64,000 nt of DNA, taken from the NCBI RefSeq assembly GCF_009362735.1, contig NZ_WHNP01000036.1, positions 1-64,000 of the forward strand. Direction: 5' to 3'. Within the stretch, counting starts at the first letter, position 1. Each line of letters opens with the position of its first letter. Source of the DNA: Paraburkholderia franconis. Its GTDB lineage: Bacteria > Pseudomonadota > Gammaproteobacteria > Burkholderiales > Burkholderiaceae. Below the pieces are notes generated by a model. The model worked only from the letters and a program-made list of their open reading frames with translations, had not been told where the DNA came from and did not search any database. A program made the position numbers and the translations under genes. Below, in pieces: positions 25,002 through 34,180 of this stretch.

Positions 25002-25063
25002 TCGCGCAACCGCCGGCGATGGCGGGATGACACGCATGTGACATCCCGCCCAGCATCGAACGG

Positions 25064-25130
25064 TCGACTTCGAATGCTCGACTTCGAATGCTCGACTTCG
25101 AATAGTCAATTTCAAACGGTCAATTCGAGG
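25064..25130. repeat. 14-bp tandem repeat array
   Basis: TCGACTTCGAATGC occurs exactly twice (25064-25077, 25078-25091), then as TCGACTTCGAATAG, TCAATTTCAAACGG and a partial TCAATTCGAGG. The last unit contains the stop codon of the PEBP gene. A hairpin (25021-25029 with 25042-25050) lies just before it. Confidence 0.8.
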
Positions 25131-25692
25131 CCCGGTGATAGGTCGCGACGTAGCGCGCTTGCGCGATCACTTTCCCATGCATCTGATAAGCGACGAGCGC
25201 GGGACTCGACGCCGTCTTCACGTCGATCTGCGGAACCGTGAGCGCCGATGCCGTGACGACATATCGATGCGTCTCTCCTTGAGGTGGGCAAGGTCCGCCG
25301 TACTTCGACTCGCCGAAATCCGTCAGCGTTTCGATAGCGCCCGTCGGCAACGCGTTGGGATTGCCGGAAGCGCCCTTCCCGATCGACGATTCCGACGCGG
25401 GTATGTTGACGACTTCCCAATGCGTCCAGCCGAGTCCGCCCGTCGGCGCATCGGGGTCGTGGATCGTCACGACGATGCTCTTCGTTCCGGGCGGAACATT
25501 CGACCACGAGATGTGCGGCGAAACGTTATCGCCATGACAGCCGAATCCGCCATACACCTGTTCGTTCCCGAAGCGCCCATGGTTCAGGTCATCGACTTTG
25601 ACCGTGAACGGCCCGGCAATCGCCATCGCCGGCATGATCGTCAGAAGCACTGAAGAGCAAAGAGTCGTTCGCAATAGGACGTTCAATCGCAT
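25120..25692 (-). CDS. Exported YbhB/YbcL-type PEBP-family protein
   Basis: This 190-residue protein has a signal peptide (about 1-26, ending AIAG). The phosphatidylethanolamine-binding (Raf-kinase-inhibitor-like) fold follows: GCHGDNVSPHISWSNVPPGTKS, HDPDAPTGGLGWTHWEVVNIP, YGGPCPPQGETHRYVVTASAL. The ligand-pocket Asp-Pro-Asp-Ala-Pro and Gly-x-x-His motifs are present. The role in bacteria is unclear. ATG 25692 has GGAG six bases upstream. Its 3' end merges with a 14-bp tandem repeat. Confidence 0.93.
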   Translation of the reverse strand: MRLNVLLRTTLCSSVLLTIMPAMAIAGPFTVKVDDLNHGRFGNEQVYGGFGCHGDNVSPHISWSNVPPGTKSIVVTIHDPDAPTGGLGWTHWEVVNIPASESSIGKGASGNPNALPTGAIETLTDFGESKYGGPCPPQGETHRYVVTASALTVPQIDVKTASSPALVAYQMHGKVIAQARYVATYHRASN

Positions 25693-25862
25693 GGTGCGCT
25701 CCGTTGAGGGATAAGAGTGAACTTGCGATCGAACGATAGCGATCAACGGAACGTTGCGGAAGCGAGCCTCGCGAATCATCGCGTTGTCTTGCGCGCAACG
25801 TCCCGATACGATACAGGCCGTATTCGAACTCGCTTCGCGCGAACTCATATCAGGCTTCGACA

Positions 25863-26330
25863 ATGGACAACAATGCGCAGCCCCAGGTCGGCGTCGGGGT
25901 CATCATCGTTCGTGATGGATTGGTTCTTCTCGGGAAGCGGGCCGGCTCGCATGGCGCGGGCACCTGGGCGCCGCCCGGCGGACACCTGGAGTTCGGCGAA
26001 AGCATCAAGTCTTGCGCACAGCGTGAGGTGCTGGAGGAAACAGGCCTCACATTGGAAGCGGTCTATCCGGCGCCCTACACGAACGATGTGATGCCCGATG
26101 TTCACAAGCACTATGTCACCTGCTTTGTCGAGGCTTCGATCTCGATTGACGCGCAGCCGCAGCTCATGGAGCCGGACAAGTGTTCCGCGTGGACGTGGTT
26201 TCGCTGGACCGACCTGCCGGAACCGCTTTTTCAACCGATGAAGAGCCTCGTCCGGACGGGATTCGTACCGACTGTCGCGAGCACGACCGAAAACCGTACG
26301 GATCGGTCGGGCCATCGCGGCACGCAATGA
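25863..26330 (+). CDS. NUDIX hydrolase
   Basis: This 155-residue protein has a complete Nudix box: GGHLEFGESIKSCAQREVLEE followed by TGL, with all catalytic Gly/Arg/Glu positions. The WAPPGGHLEFGES form is shared with small nucleotide or sugar-nucleotide diphosphate hydrolases that clean oxidised or surplus nucleotides. The substrate cannot be deduced. The C-terminal 15 residues are disordered. No operon partner. Confidence 0.93.
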   Translation: MDNNAQPQVGVGVIIVRDGLVLLGKRAGSHGAGTWAPPGGHLEFGESIKSCAQREVLEETGLTLEAVYPAPYTNDVMPDVHKHYVTCFVEASISIDAQPQLMEPDKCSAWTWFRWTDLPEPLFQPMKSLVRTGFVPTVASTTENRTDRSGHRGTQ

Positions 26331-26473
26331 CCGTCTTTATCCGCCTGATCGCGTCGTTACGATGATGCGCGCCCGCGCATCGCTTCGGCATGGCCGTTGC
26401 TTTATTAAGGACAGGCACGCCTGATTTCGATTGCGCGCCGTTGGATCAGAGACAAAGCGGAAAGGAGACGGCC

Positions 26474-26722
26474 ATGAAAGGCGATACGCATTCGCTGCGC
26501 GCACAGATAGAGAAATGGTTCGGCCCCGCGCAGCCGATCTCGATTCACATCTCGCGCACACGGGGCCAACTGCACGCGATGTCGGGCTGCAAATGCGTCA
26601 GCGTATCGCAGACGTCCGGGCCGTACGCGATCGTCTTCTTTCGCCATGGCGACAAATCGTGGCGCGTCTATCCGCCCACGGCAACGCGCCCCACATTGAA
26701 TGCCGTTTCGCGCGTCGCGTGA
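26474..26722 (+). CDS. Hypothetical protein, 82 residues
   Basis: AAAGGAG is six bases from ATG 26474. The protein is basic, with two cysteines in SGCKCVSVSQ and a C-terminal SWRVYPPTATRPT. No domain is recognised. Codon use matches neighbouring genes. It converges on the sigma-54 activator gene. Confidence 0.7.
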   Translation: MKGDTHSLRAQIEKWFGPAQPISIHISRTRGQLHAMSGCKCVSVSQTSGPYAIVFFRHGDKSWRVYPPTATRPTLNAVSRVA

Positions 26723-26758
26723 ACGGCCACGACGTCGTCAAAGAACAGACGAAGAACC

Positions 26759-28792
26759 CTATGCTCCGCGCCGGCGCACATCGCTCACTGCGGCAAGCAG
26801 GTCGTATCGGCGCAACTTCTCATACAGCGTGCTTTTCGCAATGCCCAGTTGCGCGGCCGCTTGCGTGAGATTGCCGCGATGCCGCGCCAACGCCTGGCGG
26901 ATATATTCGGCCTCGGCCATCCTCAGCGATTCGCCCGTTGCCGCAACCGCTTCGTGCGACTCCCGTTGCTCGATCTGCCCCGCAGGCGGACACGCTGCGC
27001 CCACTTCGGCAGGCAGCTTGTCCGCTGTGATCGCGGGACCATCGGCGAGCAGCAGCGCGCCCTCGATCGCATTGCGCAACTCGCGCACGTTGCCGGGCCA
27101 TGCGTAGTTCAGCAGGCACGCGTACGCTTCGTCGTCGAATGACCTGGGCGGCAGGCCGTAACACTCGCACAGGTGCCTGAGCCAATACGCGATCAGCGCG
27201 GGCAGATCCTCTCTGCGTTCGCGCAGACTCGGTATCGACACCGTCGTCACGGCGATCCGGTAGAACAGGTCCATGCGGAACGCGCCCTTTGCGATCGCAT
27301 CCTTGAGGTCGCGGTGCGTCGCGGCGACGAGCCGGAAGTTCACCTTGCGCGGCGTGTTCTCGCCGAGCCGGTAAATCTCGTTCTCTTCGAGCACGCGCAG
27401 CAGATGCGGCTGAATGTCGAGCGGCATTTCGCCGATCTCATCGAGAAACAGCGTGCCGCCATCTGCCGCCTCGATCTTGCCCGCCGCGCCCGACTTGCGC
27501 GCGCCTGTGAAGGCGCCCTCCGCGTAGCCGAACAGCTCGCTCGCCAGCAGGTCTCTCGACAGCCCGCCGCAGTTGAGCGCGACGAACGGCCCATCGGCGC
27601 GTTCGCTCGCCTGATGGATGCCCTGCGCGAACAGCTCCTTGCCGACACCCGTATCGCCGAGCAGCAACACGGGCACCTTCGATGGCGCAAGCTGGCGCGC
27701 CTTGTCGACGGCCGCGCGCAACGTACCGCTGTCGCCGACGATGCGCCCAAATGCACTCGACGCATCACGCGGTCTGTCACGTCCGCGCACGGACGTCGCC
27801 GACGTGATTGCGCCACGCACGTGTGCCGTCCCCGGTATCACGACCATGAACCCCAGCACGACGGACCCTTCGCGCAGCGTCTCGACGTGCGCGTAGCGCA
27901 ACCACGCGGGCGCATTTGCCGTCACGGGATGATGGGCCTTCGGATCGATTCCGGGCAGCATGAAGCTCGCATCGAGTTGCACGTCGAAGCCGAGACGGCG
28001 CAGCGCGGGCACGACCTGAGCGTTCGCCTTGACGAGGCGCCCTTCGTCGTCGACGACGAGAATCGCGTCCGACGCATGCGAAGCGAAGCCCGACGTGCAG
28101 CGATCCAGCAGCCGTAGACGCCGCTCCATCGCGTCCTTCGCGAGACGGCTTTCGATTCGCCCCGCAAGCGATACGGCGAGCGCAAGACTGTAGCGGCTAT
28201 ACGTATCGGCGAGACCCGACACGTCGATCACGCCGAGCACGTGGCCGTCGATGGGATCGCGTATCACCGTCGCGGAACAGGTCCACCGTTTGATCCCCGC
28301 GCAAAAGTGTTCGGCGCCGTGTATCTGCACCGCCTGCTTCAGCGCGAGCGCCGTGCCGATCGCGTTGGTGCCGCAGTTGAGCTCGGTCCAGTTGCAGCCG
28401 GGTATCAGCCCGACTTCGCGCGCGGGCTCGACGATGCGCATCTCGCCTTCCTGTTGAAGGATCGCGCCATCGGGGTTGGCGAGCAGCATCACCGTGCCCG
28501 TCTGCGACAGCAGTTCCCGCGTTTGCTGCATCAGTGGCACGCTCGCGTTGAGAAGCCGCACGTTCGTCTCGCGCCACTGCATCAACTGGTCTTCGCCGAC
28601 GGGCGGCGGCGCGTGATTGGCGGCGGGATCGACTCGGCTCACGAGGCAGCGCTGCCACGAATGATCGACGACGCTGCGCACGTCGGTTGAATGCCATTCG
28701 TCTCCGCCCACCAGATGCTCCCACGCGGCCATGATGCTGGCATCGTGCTGCGGACTGGAAAACCAGTCCATCGGCGTTCCTGTCTGTTGCAT
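26759..28792 (-). CDS. acxR: Sigma-54 activator of the acetone carboxylase operon (AcoR/AcxR type)
   Basis: This 677-residue protein has an N-terminal GAF-type sensor (about 60-220) and a PAS-like middle (about 235-300). An AAA+ domain follows, with Walker A GDTGVGKE and the sigma-54 contact loop GAFTGA. It ends in a Fis-type HTH (NLTQAAAQLGIAKSTLYEKL). AGGAG lies six bases before ATG 28792. It is encoded just downstream of acxABC on the same strand, beyond a terminator, so it has its own transcript. It probably senses acetone or a related ketone/alcohol and drives the sigma-54 promoter found upstream of acxA. Confidence 0.92.
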   Translation of the reverse strand: MQQTGTPMDWFSSPQHDASIMAAWEHLVGGDEWHSTDVRSVVDHSWQRCLVSRVDPAANHAPPPVGEDQLMQWRETNVRLLNASVPLMQQTRELLSQTGTVMLLANPDGAILQQEGEMRIVEPAREVGLIPGCNWTELNCGTNAIGTALALKQAVQIHGAEHFCAGIKRWTCSATVIRDPIDGHVLGVIDVSGLADTYSRYSLALAVSLAGRIESRLAKDAMERRLRLLDRCTSGFASHASDAILVVDDEGRLVKANAQVVPALRRLGFDVQLDASFMLPGIDPKAHHPVTANAPAWLRYAHVETLREGSVVLGFMVVIPGTAHVRGAITSATSVRGRDRPRDASSAFGRIVGDSGTLRAAVDKARQLAPSKVPVLLLGDTGVGKELFAQGIHQASERADGPFVALNCGGLSRDLLASELFGYAEGAFTGARKSGAAGKIEAADGGTLFLDEIGEMPLDIQPHLLRVLEENEIYRLGENTPRKVNFRLVAATHRDLKDAIAKGAFRMDLFYRIAVTTVSIPSLRERREDLPALIAYWLRHLCECYGLPPRSFDDEAYACLLNYAWPGNVRELRNAIEGALLLADGPAITADKLPAEVGAACPPAGQIEQRESHEAVAATGESLRMAEAEYIRQALARHRGNLTQAAAQLGIAKSTLYEKLRRYDLLAAVSDVRRRGA

Positions 28793-29143
28793 GCGTGTCT
28801 CCTGACGGCCCGCGAGAATGCGAGCCGCGAGGCCGTGTGATCGGCCTTTTGATCGAATTGTGAGGTTGCCCGGCTATCGTCGAGCGGATCTTCGCTCTGC
28901 ATATCCTACTCCGATAGCGGCCGCCTCCGGGCGCGGCGGCGAAGTCTGAAAAGCAATGGCCGCGCCAGCCGGTCGACGCATGCAGGCGACCGGCATGTCG
29001 TTACATCACGCGTTGACAGTGCGCATTTGCGGCGCCCGAAAACAAACCGGCCGTCCGAGAATCGAACGGCCGGAAATCGAACGCGCTGCTTCACGCCCCA
29101 CTTCAAAAGCGGAAGCAGCCGCTGCGACGCGTCAAACAGCAGA
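28793..29143. other. Intergenic region between acxC and acxR
   Basis: This 351-bp region holds the acx operon terminator (29043-29073) and, to its left, the promoter region of acxR. No gene is seen. Confidence 0.5.
29043..29073 (-). terminator. Terminator of the acetone carboxylase operon
   Basis: CCGGCCGT (29047-29054) pairs with ACGGCCGG (29066-29073), 11-base loop. Read on the minus strand it is followed by TTTGTTTTC. It lies 71 bp after the acxC stop. Confidence 0.7.
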
Positions 29144-29650
29144 CTAATCGACCCGCTCGGGCACAGGCAGCTTGACCCATTCCGAGTAGAACGCGTCGAT
29201 GTCGGGCTCGAAGTCGTGGATCACGGGATACCACGGCGTCGGTGCTTCGACATCGTGCATCGCGCCGCACGTGGGGCAGTAGTACTCGCGATACACCTGC
29301 CATTGCGTGTCGGGCGACATCAGGCGCGGATAGACCTCGTCCATCGCCTCTTCCGATTCGCGCACGAAGATGTTCGCGTGCAGCTTCCAGTTCTCGCGGT
29401 AATCGCAGAACACGTGGCCGCAGTCGCACTGCGTGACCCACTTCTTCGTCGCCGACTGCTGCACGATGTACAGATGCGGCCCGAGCGGCAGCACGATGCG
29501 GTCTTTCCAGCCGAGCTTCTGCTGCAACGAATCGACGTACATCTGGAAGCGCTCGCTGTCCTTGGGCATCGACAGCATGCGCAGCGTCGTGTCCCAGTCG
29601 AGCTTGCCGTCGACCATGTTCCTGATCTGTTCCTTGGTGTAAGTAGACAT
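29144..29650 (-). CDS. acxC: Acetone carboxylase gamma subunit
   Basis: This 168-residue protein matches the small subunit of acetone carboxylase (about 19 kDa). The zinc-ribbon-like CDCGHVFCDYRENWK and the CPTCGAMHDVEAPTPWYP motif are both present. The subunit belongs to a hetero-hexamer with AcxA and AcxB that carboxylates acetone to acetoacetate with ATP. The start at 29650 is preceded by GGAG-like sequence. It is the third gene of the operon, 38 bp after acxB. Confidence 0.95.
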   Translation of the reverse strand: MSTYTKEQIRNMVDGKLDWDTTLRMLSMPKDSERFQMYVDSLQQKLGWKDRIVLPLGPHLYIVQQSATKKWVTQCDCGHVFCDYRENWKLHANIFVRESEEAMDEVYPRLMSPDTQWQVYREYYCPTCGAMHDVEAPTPWYPVIHDFEPDIDAFYSEWVKLPVPERVD

Positions 29651-29688
29651 CTCCAGCCTCTCTGATGGTTACGGTTGGATCGCGTGGC

Positions 29689-32013
29689 TCATTCCTCGAC
29701 GAGCACGACGGTGCTGACATCCGGCATCTTCGACAGGTCCATGCGGAACTTCGAGCCATAGGTCGGCACATCCAGTTCGTCTTCGGTCAGCGTCCACGAA
29801 TCGGGCAGCTCCCAGAACGCGCGGAAGTGCTGTTCGAACTTCTTCGACAGACCGAAGCTCGTCGCGAACATGTGCTGCACCTGCGTCGACGCGTGCTTGA
29901 GCAGAATCCGCTCGCGTTCGCCCTTCATCCATTCCTGGGTGGGCTGCGAGCGCGCGAGGCGCTGGTTGCGGATCTCGATACGCAGCAGCGCCGTCTGCTT
30001 CGCGTCGACCTTCCATACGCCGTGCGCGTCCTTCGTCGCGATCGCGCCGTACACCTTCTGCGCGTATTCGGGCAGCAGCAGCACGTTGTTCAGGTCGCGC
30101 TCGATCGACTCGATCTCGCGATCGAGCGGATCGCCGAAGCCGGGGCCGCCGCGCAGATAGTTCAGGTACAGGTCGTAGTTGCTGTAGCAGTCCTCCGTGG
30201 TCATGCACTGCTGGTCACGCTTGATGACGGCGCCCGCGTTCAGGTGATTCTCGTAGTCGGGGAACTCCGGGTTCGTATCGCCGCCGAGCGGCAGGCTCTC
30301 GTTCAATGCGATGCGTTCCTTGAGCCCCGTGCGGTGTGCCTCGAAGCGGTAGCCGGTCGCGGGCGGATAGCCGCCCATCAGCCCCCAGTCGCTGTTCATG
30401 TAGCCGTTGCCCATGAAGAACATCGTCCAGTCCTGCGCCTTCCAGACCATCCGCAGCGTTTCGAAGCCGCAGCCGCCGCGATACTTGCCGTAGCCGCCGG
30501 AATTCGCCTTCACGTTGCGGCCGAGGTACAGCAACGGCTCGGCCATTTCCCAGATCTCGATGTCGCCCATGTCGCCTTCGGGATTCCAGATCGCGGCGGC
30601 ATGATTGAGGCCGTCCTTGATCGCGCATGCGCCCGTGCCGCACGACGACGCCTCGAAGCTGTTGACGGCATGGATGTCGCCATCCTGATTGATGCCGCCG
30701 CCCTGCAGCCAGTTCGACGTATTCGCGTTGCCCGCATTCACTTCCTCGAGATAGCCGCGGCTGAAGTACGCCTGCGACAGGCCGCGCCACATCGCGCTCC
30801 AGCCCGACACCAGGAAGTGCCATGCGTACGCGTGCCCTGTGCGGCGATCGTCGGGGTTCATCCACGCGCCCTTGGGCAGATGGAATTCCGTACCGTAGTA
30901 CGCGCCGTCGTTGATACGCTGCGTGGGCACGAGCGTCTGCGTCATCATCACCCAGATGCCGCTCGTGAACGCGACCTGATGCGCGTTGTACGAGTGCCAG
31001 CCCCAGCGGCTAGCGCCGTCGAAGTCGAGCCGCCACGAGCCGTCCTTGCGGATTTCCATTTCGACGGGCGAGTGCATGATCGAATCGAGCTTCGCGAACG
31101 CCGACGACGTCTGCACATCGGGATGGTTGTACGGCACATCGACGAACGCGACCTTGCGATACTTGCCGGGCAGCGTCATCGCCTTGATGCGGGTCTGCAG
31201 GCCACGGCGGCCTTCCTCGATCACCTCGTAAGCGAACTTCTCGTACGCGTCGAGCCCTTCGTCTTCGATCACTTCTTCGATCAGGCCGCGAATCATATGG
31301 CAGCCGGCGATGCGCGTGCGCTCGTCGAGAATCCAGTACTTCGGCGTGCGCACCGAGCGCTGGCTTTCGTGCAGCCAGTCGCGCAGTGGCGTGTCGTTCA
31401 CGCCCGTCTTGCGGCAGGTGATCATGTAGCCATCGCCGAAACGCTGCACCTGTCCCGTCGACATCGAGCCCGGCGTCACGGCGCCCGTGTCGATCACGTG
31501 CGTCACGCCGCCGACCCAGCCAACCAGCTTGCCGTGCGCGAAGATCGGCACGATCGTGGCGATATCGCAAGGGTGCACGTTGCCGATCGAGCAGTCGTTG
31601 TTGGTGAACATGTCGCCGGGGTTGATGCCGGGATTGGCTTCCCAGTTGTTCTCGATCATGTACTTGATTGCGGCGCCCATCGTGCCGACGTGGATGATGA
31701 TCCCCGTCGACGTCAGCACGCAGTCGCCCGCTGCGTTGTAGAGCGTGAAGCACAGTTCGCCTTCCTGCTCGACGATCGGGCTCGCGGCGATCTTCTTCGC
31801 GGTTTCGCGCGCGTGAACGAGGCCACCCCGCAGCTTCGAAAACATCTTCTCGTAGCGGATGGGGTCGCTCTCGCGCAGTTCGAGCCGTTCGAGACCGTTG
31901 TAGTGGCCCGTCTGCTCGGTGCGCGACAGGATTGCGTCGCGGAACTGCTTGAGCGTCTGGCCGTTCTTCAGCAGATCGGCAAAGCCGACTTCCTTGCTGG
32001 ACATCATGTTCAT
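29689..32013 (-). CDS. acxB: Acetone carboxylase alpha subunit (HyuB-like)
   Basis: This 774-residue protein has the length of the 85-kDa alpha subunit. It belongs to the hydantoinase B/oxoprolinase family, with TNDCSIGNVHPCDIA-like residues near 130 and conserved CGTGACAIKDGLN and GGCGFETLR segments. In Xanthobacter this subunit holds the manganese site where acetone enolate meets carboxyphosphate-derived CO2. AAGGAG is seven bases before ATG 32013. It lies 22 bp after acxA and 38 bp before acxC. Confidence 0.95.
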   Translation of the reverse strand: MNMMSSKEVGFADLLKNGQTLKQFRDAILSRTEQTGHYNGLERLELRESDPIRYEKMFSKLRGGLVHARETAKKIAASPIVEQEGELCFTLYNAAGDCVLTSTGIIIHVGTMGAAIKYMIENNWEANPGINPGDMFTNNDCSIGNVHPCDIATIVPIFAHGKLVGWVGGVTHVIDTGAVTPGSMSTGQVQRFGDGYMITCRKTGVNDTPLRDWLHESQRSVRTPKYWILDERTRIAGCHMIRGLIEEVIEDEGLDAYEKFAYEVIEEGRRGLQTRIKAMTLPGKYRKVAFVDVPYNHPDVQTSSAFAKLDSIMHSPVEMEIRKDGSWRLDFDGASRWGWHSYNAHQVAFTSGIWVMMTQTLVPTQRINDGAYYGTEFHLPKGAWMNPDDRRTGHAYAWHFLVSGWSAMWRGLSQAYFSRGYLEEVNAGNANTSNWLQGGGINQDGDIHAVNSFEASSCGTGACAIKDGLNHAAAIWNPEGDMGDIEIWEMAEPLLYLGRNVKANSGGYGKYRGGCGFETLRMVWKAQDWTMFFMGNGYMNSDWGLMGGYPPATGYRFEAHRTGLKERIALNESLPLGGDTNPEFPDYENHLNAGAVIKRDQQCMTTEDCYSNYDLYLNYLRGGPGFGDPLDREIESIERDLNNVLLLPEYAQKVYGAIATKDAHGVWKVDAKQTALLRIEIRNQRLARSQPTQEWMKGERERILLKHASTQVQHMFATSFGLSKKFEQHFRAFWELPDSWTLTEDELDVPTYGSKFRMDLSKMPDVSTVVLVEE

Positions 32014-32035
32014 CGCATGTCTCCTTGTGTCGTCG

Positions 32036-34180
32036 TTACTTGACTTCCCTGAGATGGAAGAGGCGGTGCTTGTCGAGCGTGGTCGCGAATCCCTTCGGCA
32101 CCACGAACGTCGTCGCATCGGACTCGATGATCGCGGGGCCCGCGATCTCATTGCCGGGCTTGAGCGACTCCATCTTCCACAGCGCGGCGTCATGCCATTG
32201 CTTGTGCCGGTAGAGCGGTCGCGTGCCGATGCGCGCTTCCTTCGGCGGCGTGCGGCCGCCTTCGGGGTCTTCGGGCAGCACGGGCTTTTGCGTGACCACC
32301 ATGCCGCGCATGATCGCGCCCGTGACCGAGAAGCCCAGCTCCGGAGACCGCGCCGCGCTCGCATAGACACGGCCATAGGTGTCTTCGAATGCTTCGACGA
32401 TGCGGTCCCAGTCCTGCGCGGTCGATGCGCCCGCAATCGGCGATTCGATTTCGAGGTCGTTGAGCTGGCCCATGTACTGCATGCGGAAACCGGGGCGCAA
32501 GATCACGTCCTTCTCGTCGAACCCGTTGATGCGGAATTCTTCGATCACCTTCGCGGCCAGTTCGCCCCACGCCTTCTGGATCGTCCGCGCGGCTTCCGTC
32601 TTGTCGTCGTCGGACGCGAGCTGCGGCAGCGCGAGATCGACGCTCTTGTCGTAGCGGTATTCGAAGTCCGCGCACGCGCAGCCGAACGCCGAGAAGCCGG
32701 CGGCCCACGCGGGCACCACGACGTCCTTGAAGCCGAGACCTTCCGTGTAGCCATACGTATGCACGGGACCTGCGCCGCCGTACGAGAAGCACACGAACTC
32801 CGTCGGGTTGTAGCCCTTCGCGCTCACATTCGAGCGCAGGTATTCGCGCAACTGAAGGTCGAGCAGTTCGATCACGCCTGCTGCCGCGTCTTCGACGGAG
32901 AGCCCGAGCGGATCGGCGACTTGCACCTTGATGTGCTCGCGCGCGCGGTTCACGTCGAGCTTGATCTGGCCGCCGAGGAAGTTGTCCGGGTTCAGATAGC
33001 CGAGCACCACGTGACAGTCGGACACCGAGACCGTCGTGAGTCCGCTGTCGGGCCAGCAGGTGCCGACGCGATAGCCGGCGCTGTCCGGCCCGAGCTTGAT
33101 CGCGCCGCTGTACGGGTCCAGCCGCACGAAGCTGCCAGCGCCCGCGCCGACCGAATCCATCGTGACGAGCGGCAGCGACAGGACGAGACGCGCCATGTCG
33201 GGGTCGGAGGCGATCGCGAAGTTGCCTTTCGTGATCAGCGCCATGTCGAACGACGTGCCGCCGATATCCGAACACGCGATGTTGTCGTAGCCGAGCGCCT
33301 CGCCGAGCAGCTTCGAGCCGATCACGCCGCCGATGGGCCCCGACACGATGGTCCGCGCAAGCTCTTTCGCTTTCCAGCTGATCGTGCCTCCGTGCGTCGC
33401 CATCACGCGCAGATCGAACTTCGCGCCGTGCTTGCGGAAGCGGTCGCTGACCTTCTTCAACGTCTGCCGCGACGGCTCGGCCGCGTACGCTTCGAGCACC
33501 GTCGTATTCATCCGGTGGCTTTCCTTGCGCTGCGGATAGTAGTCGACGGATGCGAACACGGGGATGTCCGCACGCAATGCCTTCAGCTCGTTGCGCACGA
33601 TGTCGCGTGCCTGCTGCTCGCTCGTGCCGTTCTTGTGCGATTGAAGCAGGCAGATCACGATCGCCTTCGCGCCGGATTCGACGAGCTCGCGCGTCGCCTG
33701 CCGTACTTCGCCCTCGCGCAGCGGAATGACGATTTCGCCCTGCACGTCGGTGCGCTCGGTGATGCCGCGCGTGCGCGACAGCGGCACGAGTGGTTCGTCG
33801 TAGCGGTGCGTGTTCAGGTGAATCCGCTCCTCGAGCGCATAGCCGAGGTAGCTCTGGATCGCGCGGCCCATCGAGTGAACGTGCTCGAAGCCCTTGTTCA
33901 CCAGCAGCCCGACCTCGAGGCCCTTGCGCTGCACGACGCGATTGAGCATCGCCGTGCCGGAGTACACGCACGTGACGAGCTCGGGGTAGACCTGATCGAC
34001 GTCGCGCTTCCAGTGAGCGAGCGCATCCTGCGACGAATTGAAGATCGCGAGCGACTCGTCCTCGGGATTGCTCTGTGCCTTGCCGACCACGAACCGTCCG
34101 TCGTCGCGCACGAAGAAGGTATCGGTCATCGTGCCGCCCGCATCGATGCCCAACACCTGGACTTGCGAATGCCCTTCCAT
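32036..34180 (-). CDS. acxA: Acetone carboxylase beta subunit (HyuA-like)
   Basis: This 714-residue protein is of the hydantoinase A family with the ATPase motif GIDAGGTMTD (11-20) and a second phosphate motif CSDIGGTSFD. The family phosphorylates substrates, and in acetone carboxylase the beta subunit hydrolyses ATP to activate acetone and bicarbonate. The AGGAG site lies eight bases before ATG 34180; the longer upstream frame is rejected. It is the first gene of acxABC. A sigma-54 promoter about 95 bp upstream fits control by the AcoR-like activator at 26759-28792. Confidence 0.95.
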   Translation of the reverse strand: MEGHSQVQVLGIDAGGTMTDTFFVRDDGRFVVGKAQSNPEDESLAIFNSSQDALAHWKRDVDQVYPELVTCVYSGTAMLNRVVQRKGLEVGLLVNKGFEHVHSMGRAIQSYLGYALEERIHLNTHRYDEPLVPLSRTRGITERTDVQGEIVIPLREGEVRQATRELVESGAKAIVICLLQSHKNGTSEQQARDIVRNELKALRADIPVFASVDYYPQRKESHRMNTTVLEAYAAEPSRQTLKKVSDRFRKHGAKFDLRVMATHGGTISWKAKELARTIVSGPIGGVIGSKLLGEALGYDNIACSDIGGTSFDMALITKGNFAIASDPDMARLVLSLPLVTMDSVGAGAGSFVRLDPYSGAIKLGPDSAGYRVGTCWPDSGLTTVSVSDCHVVLGYLNPDNFLGGQIKLDVNRAREHIKVQVADPLGLSVEDAAAGVIELLDLQLREYLRSNVSAKGYNPTEFVCFSYGGAGPVHTYGYTEGLGFKDVVVPAWAAGFSAFGCACADFEYRYDKSVDLALPQLASDDDKTEAARTIQKAWGELAAKVIEEFRINGFDEKDVILRPGFRMQYMGQLNDLEIESPIAGASTAQDWDRIVEAFEDTYGRVYASAARSPELGFSVTGAIMRGMVVTQKPVLPEDPEGGRTPPKEARIGTRPLYRHKQWHDAALWKMESLKPGNEIAGPAIIESDATTFVVPKGFATTLDKHRLFHLREVK

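Noticed and set aside
29665..32043. Very long plus-strand frame opposite acxB and acxC
   Set aside because: It is the antisense of well-supported acetone carboxylase genes; composition is Arg/His/Val-rich and has no family pattern.
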